This document shows, in pieces, positions 16,384 to 25,343 of a stretch of 64,000 nt of DNA (the stretch's first letter is position 1; every line of letters begins with the position of its first letter). The DNA is taken from the NCBI RefSeq assembly GCF_023213175.1, contig NZ_CP093312.1, positions 682,001 to 746,000 of the forward strand, in the 5' to 3' direction. The notes under the pieces were generated by a model. The model was given only the letters and a program-made list of their open reading frames with translations. It did no database searches and was not told the origin of the DNA. A program made the position numbers and the translations under genes. The stretch is from Sulfurovum sp. XGS-02 (GTDB taxonomy: Bacteria > Campylobacterota > Campylobacteria > Campylobacterales > Sulfurovaceae).

Positions 16384-17045
16384 TTGCTTGCCTTTGAGAT
16401 ATTTTTTTTATGTGCCTGAACGGTATGCATGTTAAAAATGTAAGGTTTCAGTGTCAGTATCAGATCAAAAAGAAGTTCATAACGTGCATTGTGTGACTCT
16501 TCATCTTTTTTGAGTAGGGTTGCACCTATCTCATTCTCTTTTTGGGCAAGTATCTTGGCATGATCCACATACGCATCAAGAAGATCAAAGTCAAGACCCA
16601 GATCACTTGCTCTCTCTATGATCTCGGCTATCTCTACCTCTTTGGATGAGAAACCTTTGGCTCGCTCAAATAGGTAACCTCGCTTTTGATACGCTTTGAG
16701 TTTTTTTTCATCTATTGAAACAAGTGTTAAAAAATCTTGCTTAGAATACCACTGATTCTCTTTCCCTCCGGAGATCAGTTCCAAAGAACGCACCATCATC
16801 TCAAAACTTCCGTCAAAATCAAAATGGTTCTCTTTGAATAAGTTCTTTATCTCGGCTATGGAGTATGAGAAGTTGTGTTGCAGGTATTTGATGAATTTGA
16901 TGATCTGTATACAACTTTCGTCATAGAGATGTACATTCGGTTTAGGTTTAGAAGGTTGGGGAAGCAACCCCTCTTTTACGTAATAGAGTATGGTTGATTT
17001 GCTCTCATTTGTTTGGAGAGAAAGGTCTTTCATTTTGAGGGACAT
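16380..17045 (-). CDS. MerR-family transcriptional regulator
   Basis: 221 residues. The N-terminal winged helix has MKDLSLQTNESKSTILYYVK, then EGLLPQPSKPKPNVHLYDES and a second helical pair, the MerR pattern in which the wing reads (R/K)xYxxxx. A long helical C-terminal part follows, without the cysteines of metal-sensing MerR proteins, so an organic or lipid effector is possible. The start at 17045 is preferred over 17093 because AAAGGA stands six bases before it and the extra residues do not match the family. It is the first gene of the lipid operon and overlaps the fusion gene by four bases, so it probably regulates that operon. Confidence 0.8.
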   Translation of the reverse strand: MSLKMKDLSLQTNESKSTILYYVKEGLLPQPSKPKPNVHLYDESCIQIIKFIKYLQHNFSYSIAEIKNLFKENHFDFDGSFEMMVRSLELISGGKENQWYSKQDFLTLVSIDEKKLKAYQKRGYLFERAKGFSSKEVEIAEIIERASDLGLDFDLLDAYVDHAKILAQKENEIGATLLKKDEESHNARYELLFDLILTLKPYIFNMHTVQAHKKNISKASK

Positions 17046-17159
17046 GACTAATCCTTTGGTTTGAATGAGTGTAGTATAGAATAATTTATGCAAAGTGTCA
17101 AGTGTTACTCTACACTCTTAACTTTCGTACACTTATTTAAGAAATATACAGGTCTGTTT

Positions 17160-17873
17160 TCAGTAAAGGTCTTCTGGTATTATCTCTTCAACGCAGGTAA
17201 GTTCATAGACCCATTGCTGCAGGTCAAGCATATCTTCGTAGATCTTGAAATTCCTCTCTATGATGGCTTCAGATTGAAAGGTTTCATCAGGCGGGAAGGT
17301 CGTATAGGCATACATCGCACCATAGAGGTAGAGGTAGAGGTAGGCATAGGTGTCCTCTTTGTCCAGTCCTGCAGGGTAACGTTTAAATTGGGGCTCAGGT
17401 ACACTATATCCTTTTCTTTTAAGCTCTTCCAGGATGTGATGCAAACTTTCTCTCTTTGTATCGTTTTTGATGTACTCTCTGTAGGTTGCAAGTAAAGGTG
17501 GCTTGAAATTCCGTATACCTGCAGCGACAAAGACTTCAAAGGGATCATAATGCATATAAAAGGAACTGCTCTGCATACGATGTGTCGCACCCTGCCAAAA
17601 TATGATGCCTATACGTTCCTTGATCGGGTCCAGCCTATGAAACCTGGCATCACGATAGATACGGAAGAGAGATTTGTTTATTTTGGGTATGGCATGGATA
17701 TGAGGTACAAGTATTTGCAGATGTTCACCCATCTCTTCAACGTAGGCTTTGTTGGGTGCAACGATGTATTTCTCATACTCCTCTTTATGGTCATCAAGCC
17801 ACTCTTTGGAATTGTTGATGATGATGTTGCTGAGGAAGCTAAGTCCCTCTTTTGGGAAACCTGTAAACTGCAT
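17160..17873 (-). CDS. DUF2461 family protein
   Basis: A 237-residue protein of the DUF2461 (TIGR02453-like) family. The N-terminus FPKEGLSFLSNIIINNSKEW matches the family's phenylalanine-x5-FL-x-N-x3-W start. INKSLFRIYRDARFHRLDP is the conserved middle block (normally xxRIYRDxRFSxDKxPY), and FVAAGIRNFKPPLLATYREY follows. The function of the family is unknown. The gene starts on the last base of the ElyC-like gene (one-base overlap), so both are translated from one message. A 114-base divergent-side gap separates its end from the MerR gene. Confidence 0.82.
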   Translation of the reverse strand: MQFTGFPKEGLSFLSNIIINNSKEWLDDHKEEYEKYIVAPNKAYVEEMGEHLQILVPHIHAIPKINKSLFRIYRDARFHRLDPIKERIGIIFWQGATHRMQSSSFYMHYDPFEVFVAAGIRNFKPPLLATYREYIKNDTKRESLHHILEELKRKGYSVPEPQFKRYPAGLDKEDTYAYLYLYLYGAMYAYTTFPPDETFQSEAIIERNFKIYEDMLDLQQWVYELTCVEEIIPEDLY

Positions 17874-18628
17874 TAGATCCCTTTGATTTTCTGCCAGATC
17901 AGGCCTAGAAGTTCATGAAAAGCTACACGCGATCTCATGAGTGCTTCTGAGGAAAAGAATTTGGTATAGTCTAAATATTGTGTGCTTGCCAAATGATTCG
18001 TTGGTGCCGGAATAGGCGCTAATCCCTCATTTTTGAAAAAGTGCATGGCTCTTGTCATATGAGATGCTGAGGTAACCAAGATGAATGGTTTATCACCCAG
18101 CAGTGCTTTTGCAGCTTTTGCTTCCTCTTCGGTATCTCTTGGTTCGGGGCGCAGTATAAGCTTCTCTTCTTTTACACCTAGGGCCAGTGCCAATTTTTTT
18201 TGCATCACAGCATGGGTAGTAGGATCAAATGATCCTCGATACCCTGAAACAATGATAGTGGCTTCTTCATGTAGTTGGTGGTAAAGGCGTATGCCTTCTG
18301 TTAAGCGAACAACAGAGGCTTCAACGACCTGAGAAGTTATGGGCAAATTTTTATCCGTATGATGTCCCCCTCCTAGCACATAGATATATTTGATATTCCC
18401 AGGTGCATTGTGAAGTGTCGGAGTGTTTGACTCAAGACTGTGTAAAAGCGTGTTGGCAACTGGTGGATAGGAAAAGAAAAAGAGCCATACGATGCTCAAT
18501 GCAAGTAGGAATTTTGCCGGCTTTATTTTGTGTCTGTAGAGTAAGACTAAAGCCAAAACGATGAAAAACACTCCAAGAGGAAGGGGCATTAAAAACATAG
18601 AGATCAACTTTTTGAGTAAAAAATCCAT
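17873..18628 (-). CDS. YdcF/ElyC family protein (DUF218)
   Basis: 251 residues. Two N-terminal membrane helices (about 10-30 and 35-55) are followed by a periplasmic DUF218 domain: YIYVLGGGHHTDKNLP, ATIIVSGYRG, LRPEPRDTEEEAKAAKALLG and FILVTSASHMTRAMHFFKNE, the standard order of the conserved GGG, SG and TSxxHMxRA motifs. In E. coli, ElyC influences peptidoglycan and lipid carrier homeostasis. It lies three bases after the carboxyspermidine dehydrogenase stop and overlaps the DUF2461 gene by one base. Confidence 0.87.
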   Translation of the reverse strand: MDFLLKKLISMFLMPLPLGVFFIVLALVLLYRHKIKPAKFLLALSIVWLFFFSYPPVANTLLHSLESNTPTLHNAPGNIKYIYVLGGGHHTDKNLPITSQVVEASVVRLTEGIRLYHQLHEEATIIVSGYRGSFDPTTHAVMQKKLALALGVKEEKLILRPEPRDTEEEAKAAKALLGDKPFILVTSASHMTRAMHFFKNEGLAPIPAPTNHLASTQYLDYTKFFSSEALMRSRVAFHELLGLIWQKIKGI

Positions 18629-18631
18629 TAT

Positions 18632-19849
18632 TTACTCTACGATCCTTGTCTCATCCGCTCCGAGTTCTATGACTTTCCAAGGCAACCCTTGTTTGTTCAA
18701 CTCTTCCATAAAAGGATCAGGGTCAAGCTGTTCGAGGTTAAAGACACCTTTGCCTTCCCATTTGCCTTCAAGCATCAGTTTCGCTCCGATCATCGCAGGT
18801 ACACCTGTGGTGTAACTTACCCCCTGACTCATCACTTCTGCGTAACACTTTTCATGGTCACTCACTTGATAAATGTAGATGGCTCTCTCTTTACCGTCTT
18901 TGATACCTTTGGCAAAGATGCCGATGTTCGTTTTACCTTTGGTACGCGGTCCTAAACTCGCAGGGTCCGGAAGCAGGGTAGAAAGGAATTCCATAGGAAC
19001 GATCTTCATGCCTTTGTGTTCGACCTCTTTGATCCCCAGCATACCCACATTTTCCAGACACTTCATATGTGTAAGATAACTCTGTCCGAAAGTCATGAAG
19101 AATCTGATCCTTTTGAGTCCCTTGATATGTTTGACCAAGGACTCCATCTCTTCATGGTAAAGCAGGTAACTGTCTTTTGGCCCCACTTCCGGGTAATCCC
19201 ACACTTGCATGATCTCCATTGGTTCAGTCTCTATCCACTCTCCGTTCTCCCAGTAGCGACCTTTTGCGGAGACTTCGCGAAGATTGATCTCAGGGTTGAA
19301 ATTGGTTGCAAAAGGGTAGCCATGATCCCCTGCATTACAGTCAAGGATATCTATGGTGTGGATCTCATCGAAATAGTGTTTCTGTGCATAGGCACAAAAG
19401 ACATTGGTCGCGCCAGGGTCAAAACCGGATCCAAGAAGTCCCATGATGTTCGCTTTTCTGAACTCTTCATCTCTCGCCCACTGCTCTTTGTACTCAAATT
19501 TAGCGGTATCAGGGTGTTCGTAGTTTGCCGTATCGAGATAGTCTACCTGCATCTCTTCACAGGCATCCATGATGGTAAGGTCCTGGTATGGAAGGGCCAC
19601 ATTGATGACAATACTCGCTCCAGTCGCAGCAATAAGTTCTTTTAGCTCAGGTATGGAATCTGCATCGACTGCCCGTGTCTGTATCTCTACGCCTGTTTTT
19701 TCTTTGACATTTGCAGCGATGGCATCACATTTACTGAGCGTACGGCTTGCCAAAGTGATATTTCCAAATGTTTCAGCATTCATCGCACACTTGAAAGTAA
19801 CAACATTTCCGACACCGCCGGCACCAATGATAAGGGTATTTTTAGACAT
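18632..19849 (-). CDS. Carboxy(nor)spermidine dehydrogenase (saccharopine dehydrogenase family)
   Basis: A 405-residue NAD(P)H enzyme. TLIIGAGGVGNVVTFKCA at the N-terminus is the Rossmann GxGxxG, followed by ASRTLSKC, NVALPYQDL, DTANYEHPDT and LGSGFDPGATNVFCAYA, the signature region of the saccharopine dehydrogenase-like carboxyspermidine dehydrogenases. The reaction condenses putrescine (or diaminopropane) with aspartate semialdehyde to carboxy(nor)spermidine, which NspC then decarboxylates. This is the spermidine route of Campylobacter and many gut bacteria. The arginine decarboxylase SpeA, which starts putrescine supply, lies 3.6 kb away on the same strand. Start supported by CTAGGAG before the ATG. 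No NspC is in the window. Confidence 0.85.
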   Translation of the reverse strand: MSKNTLIIGAGGVGNVVTFKCAMNAETFGNITLASRTLSKCDAIAANVKEKTGVEIQTRAVDADSIPELKELIAATGASIVINVALPYQDLTIMDACEEMQVDYLDTANYEHPDTAKFEYKEQWARDEEFRKANIMGLLGSGFDPGATNVFCAYAQKHYFDEIHTIDILDCNAGDHGYPFATNFNPEINLREVSAKGRYWENGEWIETEPMEIMQVWDYPEVGPKDSYLLYHEEMESLVKHIKGLKRIRFFMTFGQSYLTHMKCLENVGMLGIKEVEHKGMKIVPMEFLSTLLPDPASLGPRTKGKTNIGIFAKGIKDGKERAIYIYQVSDHEKCYAEVMSQGVSYTTGVPAMIGAKLMLEGKWEGKGVFNLEQLDPDPFMEELNKQGLPWKVIELGADETRIVE

Positions 19850-19882
19850 GAGAACTCCTAGTAAAGTTATATGGTTATTTTA

Positions 19883-20797
19883 TCACAAATAGTAGTGATT
19901 TATGATATAGCTAAGTCCAAATAACAATGGCATAAACAAAAGTGTACTAAGCAGAATGAGTGAAGTGACATCTTTTGGTCTGCAGTTATAGAGGGAAGCC
20001 AGATTGATATTGGCAACAGCCAGAGGTACCATCATCTCCATAAATATCACCCCTTGTACAAAAAGTGGCAGATCTGTCAAAGAGAGTATGAGAGCCGTTG
20101 CCAACGGAACTATGATGAACTTTTGGCCTATGGTCCCTATAAAGAGCTTTGGATGCAGCTCTTTGATACATATGCCCTGCAGGAATGTGCCAAGTAAAAA
20201 AAGCTGCAGCACGATACCGGCATAGGCCCCCATTTTGAAAAATTCAATGATCTCAGAACTGAGAGGCACCTCATAGATATTGATGAGTATCGCTACAATG
20301 GAAGCCGGGATAATAGGGATCCTGATAATGTTCAAGAGTGAATCCCTGATACTGAATGAACCACGCGAGTAGATGTAGACACCGATGATATAGACGACAA
20401 AGACATTGGCGATGTTGATCAGGGTCGTATAGATGACAGAGGCTTCTCCAAAAAGGGCGATACCCAGCGGAATACCTATGTTCCCTGTATTCCCTACAAA
20501 TCCGGCAATGGAAAAGATGGCCCTCTCTTTAGGATCACTGAAAAGTGCTTTCCCCAGCAGGATGGTCGGAAAGAGCAGCAAAAGGATAATGGCAAGATAG
20601 ATCAGAGGGACATACAGGTGCTCGCTCTGCAGCCTTGCTGTACTAAAACCCCAGATGGTGACAAAGGGCTGTAAAAAGTAAACAGACATCAGGGTCAGTG
20701 TTTTTGGATTCATCTCTTCTTTAAAGATGCGTTTAGCCATATAGCCTAAGAGTATGAAGACATAGACAAAGAGTATGCTCATTAGTGTTTCAATCAT
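19883..20797 (-). CDS. AEC-family transporter
   Basis: 304 residues, about ten membrane helices in two inverted halves. Characteristic segments are LLGYMAKRIFKEEMNPKTL near the start, FLQPFVTIWGFS, GNTGNIGIPLG (the conserved asparagine/glycine crossover motif) and FMEMMVPLAVANINLASLY in the second half. AEC carriers export auxin in plants, and malonate, malate or other organic acids in bacteria. The substrate here is not known. It diverges from the DedA gene, whose short upstream region it shares. Confidence 0.87.
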   Translation of the reverse strand: MIETLMSILFVYVFILLGYMAKRIFKEEMNPKTLTLMSVYFLQPFVTIWGFSTARLQSEHLYVPLIYLAIILLLLFPTILLGKALFSDPKERAIFSIAGFVGNTGNIGIPLGIALFGEASVIYTTLINIANVFVVYIIGVYIYSRGSFSIRDSLLNIIRIPIIPASIVAILINIYEVPLSSEIIEFFKMGAYAGIVLQLFLLGTFLQGICIKELHPKLFIGTIGQKFIIVPLATALILSLTDLPLFVQGVIFMEMMVPLAVANINLASLYNCRPKDVTSLILLSTLLFMPLLFGLSYIINHYYL

Positions 20798-20855
20798 GAG
20801 AAGGATTATAACTTATTTTGGGTATGATTCTTTAATAACATATTTAGGATTTTTC

Positions 20856-21413
20856 ATGGATTTTTCTTCTTTAGAGACTTGGGGTTACCTGGCGATTGCA
20901 TTTTTTGCATTTGGTGGTTCACTCTTTATTGTTGCTGCAGCAGGCGTCTTTTCGTTTATGGGCAATATGGACTTGAGTATCGCGTTGGCCGTGGCTACGG
21001 TATCAAACTTTTTGGGAGATATCTTTCTTTTTTATCTGGGGAAATACCAGAAAAAAGAGATACAGCCTTACTTTGCGAAACATAAACGTAAAATAGCCCT
21101 TGCAACACTCATCATGCGAAAGTACGGCGTATGGGCCATTTTCATACAGAAGTTTCTTTACGGTATCAAAACCCTTGTACCGCTCTCTATGGCACTTGCC
21201 AAATATGACTTTAAAAAATTCGCTTTCTATAATGTATTTGCCTCTATTGTATTTGTACTGACGATAGGATTGAGTGCATATTATTCAAGTGAGGCTATCA
21301 TTGCAGTGTTCGAGTTTATCAAGGTATATCCATGGATAGCACCGGTTATCTTGTTCAGTATCATAGGGGCTGTGTGGTTTGCAATGGAGAATATGACGAA
21401 GAAGAAAAAGTAG
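20856..21413 (+). CDS. DedA family membrane protein
   Basis: 185 residues, DedA/SNARE-associated (VTT) fold. A reentrant first hairpin with FFAFGGSLFIVAAAG, then GDIFLFYLGKYQKKE, and the conserved block FIQKFLYGIKTLVPLSMALAKYDFKKFAFYN, where the family normally has RFxPGxRTxxPxxAG. The arginine and proline pattern is partly replaced, but lysine 2 and 3 remain. DedA proteins act as lipid scramblases or undecaprenyl-phosphate translocases. The start at 20856 follows TTAGGAT; the longer frame from 20775 runs through the AEC gene's beginning and lacks a ribosome site. Confidence 0.8.
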   Translation: MDFSSLETWGYLAIAFFAFGGSLFIVAAAGVFSFMGNMDLSIALAVATVSNFLGDIFLFYLGKYQKKEIQPYFAKHKRKIALATLIMRKYGVWAIFIQKFLYGIKTLVPLSMALAKYDFKKFAFYNVFASIVFVLTIGLSAYYSSEAIIAVFEFIKVYPWIAPVILFSIIGAVWFAMENMTKKKK

Positions 21414-21469
21414 TTTAAAGTGAATGCAGACCAAGAGAACATATCTTGGTCTAGAACGTATAAAGAGTT

Positions 21470-22636
21470 TTACTTTTTACTCTGTACAAACTTCTCAATA
21501 CGTCTGATACCCTCACGGATCGTTGTGATATCAGTGGCAAATGAGAACCTGAAGTAACCTTCTGCACCAAAACCTATACCCGGAACGACAGCCACACCTG
21601 TAGACTGAAGCAGTTCTTTACAGAACTCTATAGAGTCATTTGAGATATCTTTGATATTGACGAAGAGGTAAAATGCACCTTGTGGTTTAAGTACAGAAAG
21701 ACCGTCAATTTCGTTAAAGAGTTTCACTGCCTCTTCCGCTCTTCCCTCAAACGCTCTTCTCATTTGTTCTATTTCACTATCGACTTCACCAAGCAGTGCA
21801 GGGATAGCCGCTTTTTGTGTAATAGAGTTGATGTTTGATGTACTTTGGCTCTGAAGCTTGTTCATGGCAGCTACGAGTTCTTTGTTCGGTGTTGCCAAGT
21901 ATCCAAAACGCCATCCTGTCATTGCTACAGATTTGCTGAGACCATTGACGGTGACAGTCCTTTGGAACATATCTTCACTGATACTTGCCGCGGCTACAAA
22001 GTCGATGTCATAGACAAGTTTCTCATACATTTCATCACTGACCACCATGATATCCGTCCCTTTAAGTACAGCTGCCAGTGCTTCAAGCTCTTCTTTAGAA
22101 TAGACCGAACCTGTAGGGTTTGACGGAGAGGTCAAGATAACCATTTTTGTTTTAGGCGTAATCGCAGCACTGAGCTGATCAGCAGTCATTTTGAATCCGC
22201 TGATCTCATCTGTCTCTACGATGACAGGGACAGCACTTGCATATTTGACCAGCTCAGGATAGGTGACCCAATAAGGTGAAGGAATGATAACCTCGTCACC
22301 TTCATTCAGTACTGCTTGAAAAAGATTAAAAAGAGACTGTTTTGCACCATTGCTTACGATGATGTCTGAAGGTACGTAGTCAAGGTTGTTGTCTCTTTTC
22401 AGTTTTGCTGCTACGGCTTCTAAAAGATCTGGTATACCCGGTACTGCAGTATACTGTGTAAATCCGTCATTGATCGCTTTGATAGCCTCATCTTTGATAC
22501 GTTGAGGGGTCCCGAAATCCGGTTCACCCGCAGAGAAAGAAAGAATATCTTTTCCTTGTGCTTTTAAATCACGTGCAAGTGAAGAGATAGCTATAGTAAG
22601 AGACGGAGAGAGTGTTTGGATACGATCTGAAAGCAT
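21470..22636 (-). CDS. aspC: Aspartate aminotransferase (class I PLP aminotransferase)
   Basis: 388 residues, fold type I aminotransferase of the aspartate 1-beta group found in Campylobacterota and Bacillus. SAGEPDFGTP at the N-terminus, NGAKQSLFNLFQAVLNEGDE, SPSNPTGSVYS, VSDEMYEKLVYD (the PLP-phenol aspartate and tyrosine) and VNGLSKSVAMTGWRFGY with the Schiff-base lysine in SLSK-like position are all visible. It makes aspartate from oxaloacetate, thereby feeding the aspartate semialdehyde used by the carboxyspermidine dehydrogenase upstream. It is separated by 68 bases from cysE on the same strand. Confidence 0.92.
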   Translation of the reverse strand: MLSDRIQTLSPSLTIAISSLARDLKAQGKDILSFSAGEPDFGTPQRIKDEAIKAINDGFTQYTAVPGIPDLLEAVAAKLKRDNNLDYVPSDIIVSNGAKQSLFNLFQAVLNEGDEVIIPSPYWVTYPELVKYASAVPVIVETDEISGFKMTADQLSAAITPKTKMVILTSPSNPTGSVYSKEELEALAAVLKGTDIMVVSDEMYEKLVYDIDFVAAASISEDMFQRTVTVNGLSKSVAMTGWRFGYLATPNKELVAAMNKLQSQSTSNINSITQKAAIPALLGEVDSEIEQMRRAFEGRAEEAVKLFNEIDGLSVLKPQGAFYLFVNIKDISNDSIEFCKELLQSTGVAVVPGIGFGAEGYFRFSFATDITTIREGIRRIEKFVQSKK

Positions 22637-22704
22637 ATAAAAACCTTTGATTATAAATTGTATAATTATATCTGAAAATGCGTTAAAAAAAGCCGTTGAT
22701 CTTT

Positions 22705-23406
22705 CTAATCCATAGAGTGGATAAAGTTATCATAAAGCGCATCGAGCTCATGGTCTTTTTCTTTGATATGTGCATTGTCCCCTGTTTCAATCGCTGTCTC
22801 AAGTACTGCAAGACGTTTAAGAAGATATTGAAATATCTCTTTGTTGACATCGGGGATCTTATCGTGACTGAGCGGGGTTTTGTCGAATCCGCGTTTCAGT
22901 ACACGTGCAGGGATACCAACCGCAGTTGAATCGGCCGGTACATTTTTCACCACAACAGAGTTCGCACCGACTTTGGAGTTGGCCCCGATGGTGATGTTTC
23001 CGAGTACTTTAGCGCCTGCTCCGATGACTGCACCATTTTCCACGGTCGGGTGTCTTTTGCCTTTTGTAAGACTGACGCCACCAAGCGTAACCTGCTGATA
23101 GATGATCACATCATCACCGATGACCGCTGTTTCACCGATCACAACGCCAACACCATGGTCAATGAAAACCCTGCGGCCGATGGTCGCAGCGGGATGTATA
23201 TCAATCACTGTTAAAAACTGTCCTATAGCAGAGATAAGCCGTGGAAGGAATCTTAGACCTTTTTTGTAAAGCGGGTGTGCCAAACGATAAAACAAAAGTG
23301 CCCATAATCCGGGATAGTTAAAAAAGAGTTCAAAGGTAGAGTGCAGGGCAGGGTCATTTCTTTTTACATTAAGAAAATCTTCTTTGATAAGACTAAATGA
23401 ATTCAA
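22705..23406 (-). CDS. cysE: Serine O-acetyltransferase
   Basis: 233 residues, a left-handed beta-helix acetyltransferase that makes O-acetylserine for cysteine synthesis. [58 protein letters not shown] and [12 protein letters not shown] form the hexapeptide coils, with the catalytic histidine in FIDHG. The N-terminal helical part and length fit the EpsC/CysE short type. The start lies three bases beyond the speA stop, so the two are co-transcribed. A C-terminal extension ([16 protein letters not shown]) of about 40 residues after the helix carries the inhibitory tail region. Confidence 0.93.
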   Translation of the reverse strand: MNSFSLIKEDFLNVKRNDPALHSTFELFFNYPGLWALLFYRLAHPLYKKGLRFLPRLISAIGQFLTVIDIHPAATIGRRVFIDHGVGVVIGETAVIGDDVIIYQQVTLGGVSLTKGKRHPTVENGAVIGAGAKVLGNITIGANSKVGANSVVVKNVPADSTAVGIPARVLKRGFDKTPLSHDKIPDVNKEIFQYLLKRLAVLETAIETGDNAHIKEKDHELDALYDNFIHSMD

Positions 23407-23408
23407 TT

Positions 23409-25274
23409 TTAACGCTCCTCGTCAATGGCTTGTATGGTCTTAAGATAGCTATTTTCACTTAAATAAAGGTAAAGTTTTCCTAAAAGTTCACGTTTTTCTT
23501 CACTGTTGAGATGTACAGATTCTTCTATATGATATTTGAGTTTTTTATCCATCTGATAGGTGTCATAATCCAAATCATCTAAAATATCCATAATGTTCTG
23601 TGCCTCGATCAAATTATCTACTGTATATTTTCCCTCTTCATCAAAATTGATCACTACTTCAGTAGGGTGGGTAAAGAGGTTGTGTTTCATGCCTAAGACT
23701 TCCTGGTAGGCCCCTGTCAGGAAAAAGGCTAGAAAGTACTCTTCCGTATCCACATCTATGTCATGGAGGTAGAGCGGGAATTCACGATTAAAACCTATCT
23801 CCCCATCACTGTCACAAGTGATATCCCAAATGCTTGCCGGGTTGGTTGGTTTGGTATCTAAGCGGTCCAAAGGCATGATAGGGAAGTGCTGTGCCAAACC
23901 CCAGAAGTCAGGCAGTGACTGGAAAGCCGAGAAGTTGACAAGATACTTTTCCTGTATACGGTCTTGTAGTTTTTTGAGTTCATCACTGTCTTCATCTTTG
24001 AGTAAAGCGATCGATTTTTTGATGATAAGGTTTACAAGGATCTCTGTATTTGAACGGTCTTCAAGGTCAATGTACCCTAGATCAAAAAGCGTGAGCAGGC
24101 TCTCCATATGATCGAGTGCATCATGCAGGTATTCTCTGGCACGTTCACGGCTTAAAGAGTTGTACAGGTCATACAGCTCTTGAACAAGCGGAGGATTGAC
24201 CTCTTTAAGACGCAATCCTTTCTCTGTATACTCTTGGGAGAAGAGTTCAAGTACAGGGGCAACAAGCACCGAATGTGAAGCAGCGATATAGCGTCCTGAT
24301 TCGGTAAAGATATCCGGCTCTTCCACACCTTTTCTTTTAGAGATATCCTGCATCAAGAAAACCACGTCATTGGCAAATTCACGTAGAGAGTAGTTTCTCT
24401 CCTGTTTATCTTCATGTTGACTGTATTCAACCGCAAGGCCTCCACCAATGTTGATCGCCCCCAGTGCATCAGCCCCACGGTTTTTGAGGTCTGCATAAAT
24501 GTTACCGGCTTCTCTCAATGCTTTTTTCAGCGGAGCGATGTCACCCATCTGAGAACCTATATGAAAGTGGATCATCCAAAGGTAGTCTAGAAGCGCATGT
24601 TCTTCCAGCATGGAGTAGACTTCAAGAAGTTCAGTAGAGGTAAGACCGAATTTAGAACCGTATCCCCCGCTTTTTGCCCATATGCCTATGCCTGAACTGT
24701 GAAGACGTATACGTACACCTATCTTAGGTGCGATAGGTGTTTCTGCATCCGCATTAAACTCTTTGTTAACCTGGATGATCGTCTCCAACTCCGTCAAACC
24801 CTCTATGGTTACCGTGATATTATGTCCCATTTTGGCTGCGATGAAACAGAGTGATATCATCTCTTTGTCTTTAAAGCCGTTTACTGTGATCGGTGCACCA
24901 AGAGGTGTTTTCGTCATGGCAATGATCAGTTCTGCTTTACTTCCCGCTTCGAGGCCGTAGTTGTAATTTTGGGAAACATCCATAAGGGCATGCACAAAAT
25001 TTGGGAACTGATTGACCTTGAGAGGAAAAACAGCTTGAAAATTTCCTTTGTATTTAAACTCCTGTTTGGCTTTTTCAAACGTGTTAAAGAGTGTAGATAT
25101 CTGCTTCTCAAGGAGATGGGGGAAACGAAGAAGAAGGGGTCCTTTATAGCCTTTTTCACGGATCTCCTGGGTAATAGAGATTAGTGATGGCTTAGACGCA
25201 TGATTGATATTGATAGTATCACCCTGAATGATAAAGTTTTCATCCCCCCACATATCTAAACCAAAATTTTTCAT
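23409..25274 (-). CDS. speA: Biosynthetic arginine decarboxylase
   Basis: 621 residues, the fold-type III PLP decarboxylase that converts arginine to agmatine. The PLP lysine is in [12 protein letters not shown] near residue 84, [10 protein letters not shown] is the second block, and [21 protein letters not shown] (phosphate loop) and [12 protein letters not shown] follow as in SpeA. The insert before the C-terminal beta domain is about the usual size. It is transcribed divergently from the Mla operon, with a 69-base intergenic gap that must contain both promoters. With carboxyspermidine dehydrogenase downstream it supports the Campylobacter-type spermidine route via agmatine and putrescine. 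Confidence 0.93.
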   Translation of the reverse strand: MKNFGLDMWGDENFIIQGDTININHASKPSLISITQEIREKGYKGPLLLRFPHLLEKQISTLFNTFEKAKQEFKYKGNFQAVFPLKVNQFPNFVHALMDVSQNYNYGLEAGSKAELIIAMTKTPLGAPITVNGFKDKEMISLCFIAAKMGHNITVTIEGLTELETIIQVNKEFNADAETPIAPKIGVRIRLHSSGIGIWAKSGGYGSKFGLTSTELLEVYSMLEEHALLDYLWMIHFHIGSQMGDIAPLKKALREAGNIYADLKNRGADALGAINIGGGLAVEYSQHEDKQERNYSLREFANDVVFLMQDISKRKGVEEPDIFTESGRYIAASHSVLVAPVLELFSQEYTEKGLRLKEVNPPLVQELYDLYNSLSRERAREYLHDALDHMESLLTLFDLGYIDLEDRSNTEILVNLIIKKSIALLKDEDSDELKKLQDRIQEKYLVNFSAFQSLPDFWGLAQHFPIMPLDRLDTKPTNPASIWDITCDSDGEIGFNREFPLYLHDIDVDTEEYFLAFFLTGAYQEVLGMKHNLFTHPTEVVINFDEEGKYTVDNLIEAQNIMDILDDLDYDTYQMDKKLKYHIEESVHLNSEEKRELLGKLYLYLSENSYLKTIQAIDEER

Positions 25275-25331
25275 AGTTGTGCCTTATTGTTTTATTATGA
25301 TAATTATAGCCAAACTTAATCTAATCTTACC

Positions 25332-25337
25332 TATAAT
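25332..25337 (+). promoter_or_regulatory. -10 box immediately before the STAS-permease start
   Basis: TATAAT followed by only six bases (ATTTCT) and then ATGATG. Transcription from this box would start at or within two bases of the start codon, so the message would be leaderless. There is no Shine-Dalgarno sequence between. Confidence 0.45.
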
Positions 25338-25343
25338 ATTTCT

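Noticed and set aside
19016-19645. 209-codon frame opposite the carboxyspermidine dehydrogenase
   Set aside because: A shadow of a conserved gene; composition is histidine- and cysteine-rich in the way reversed codons give, with no ribosome site.
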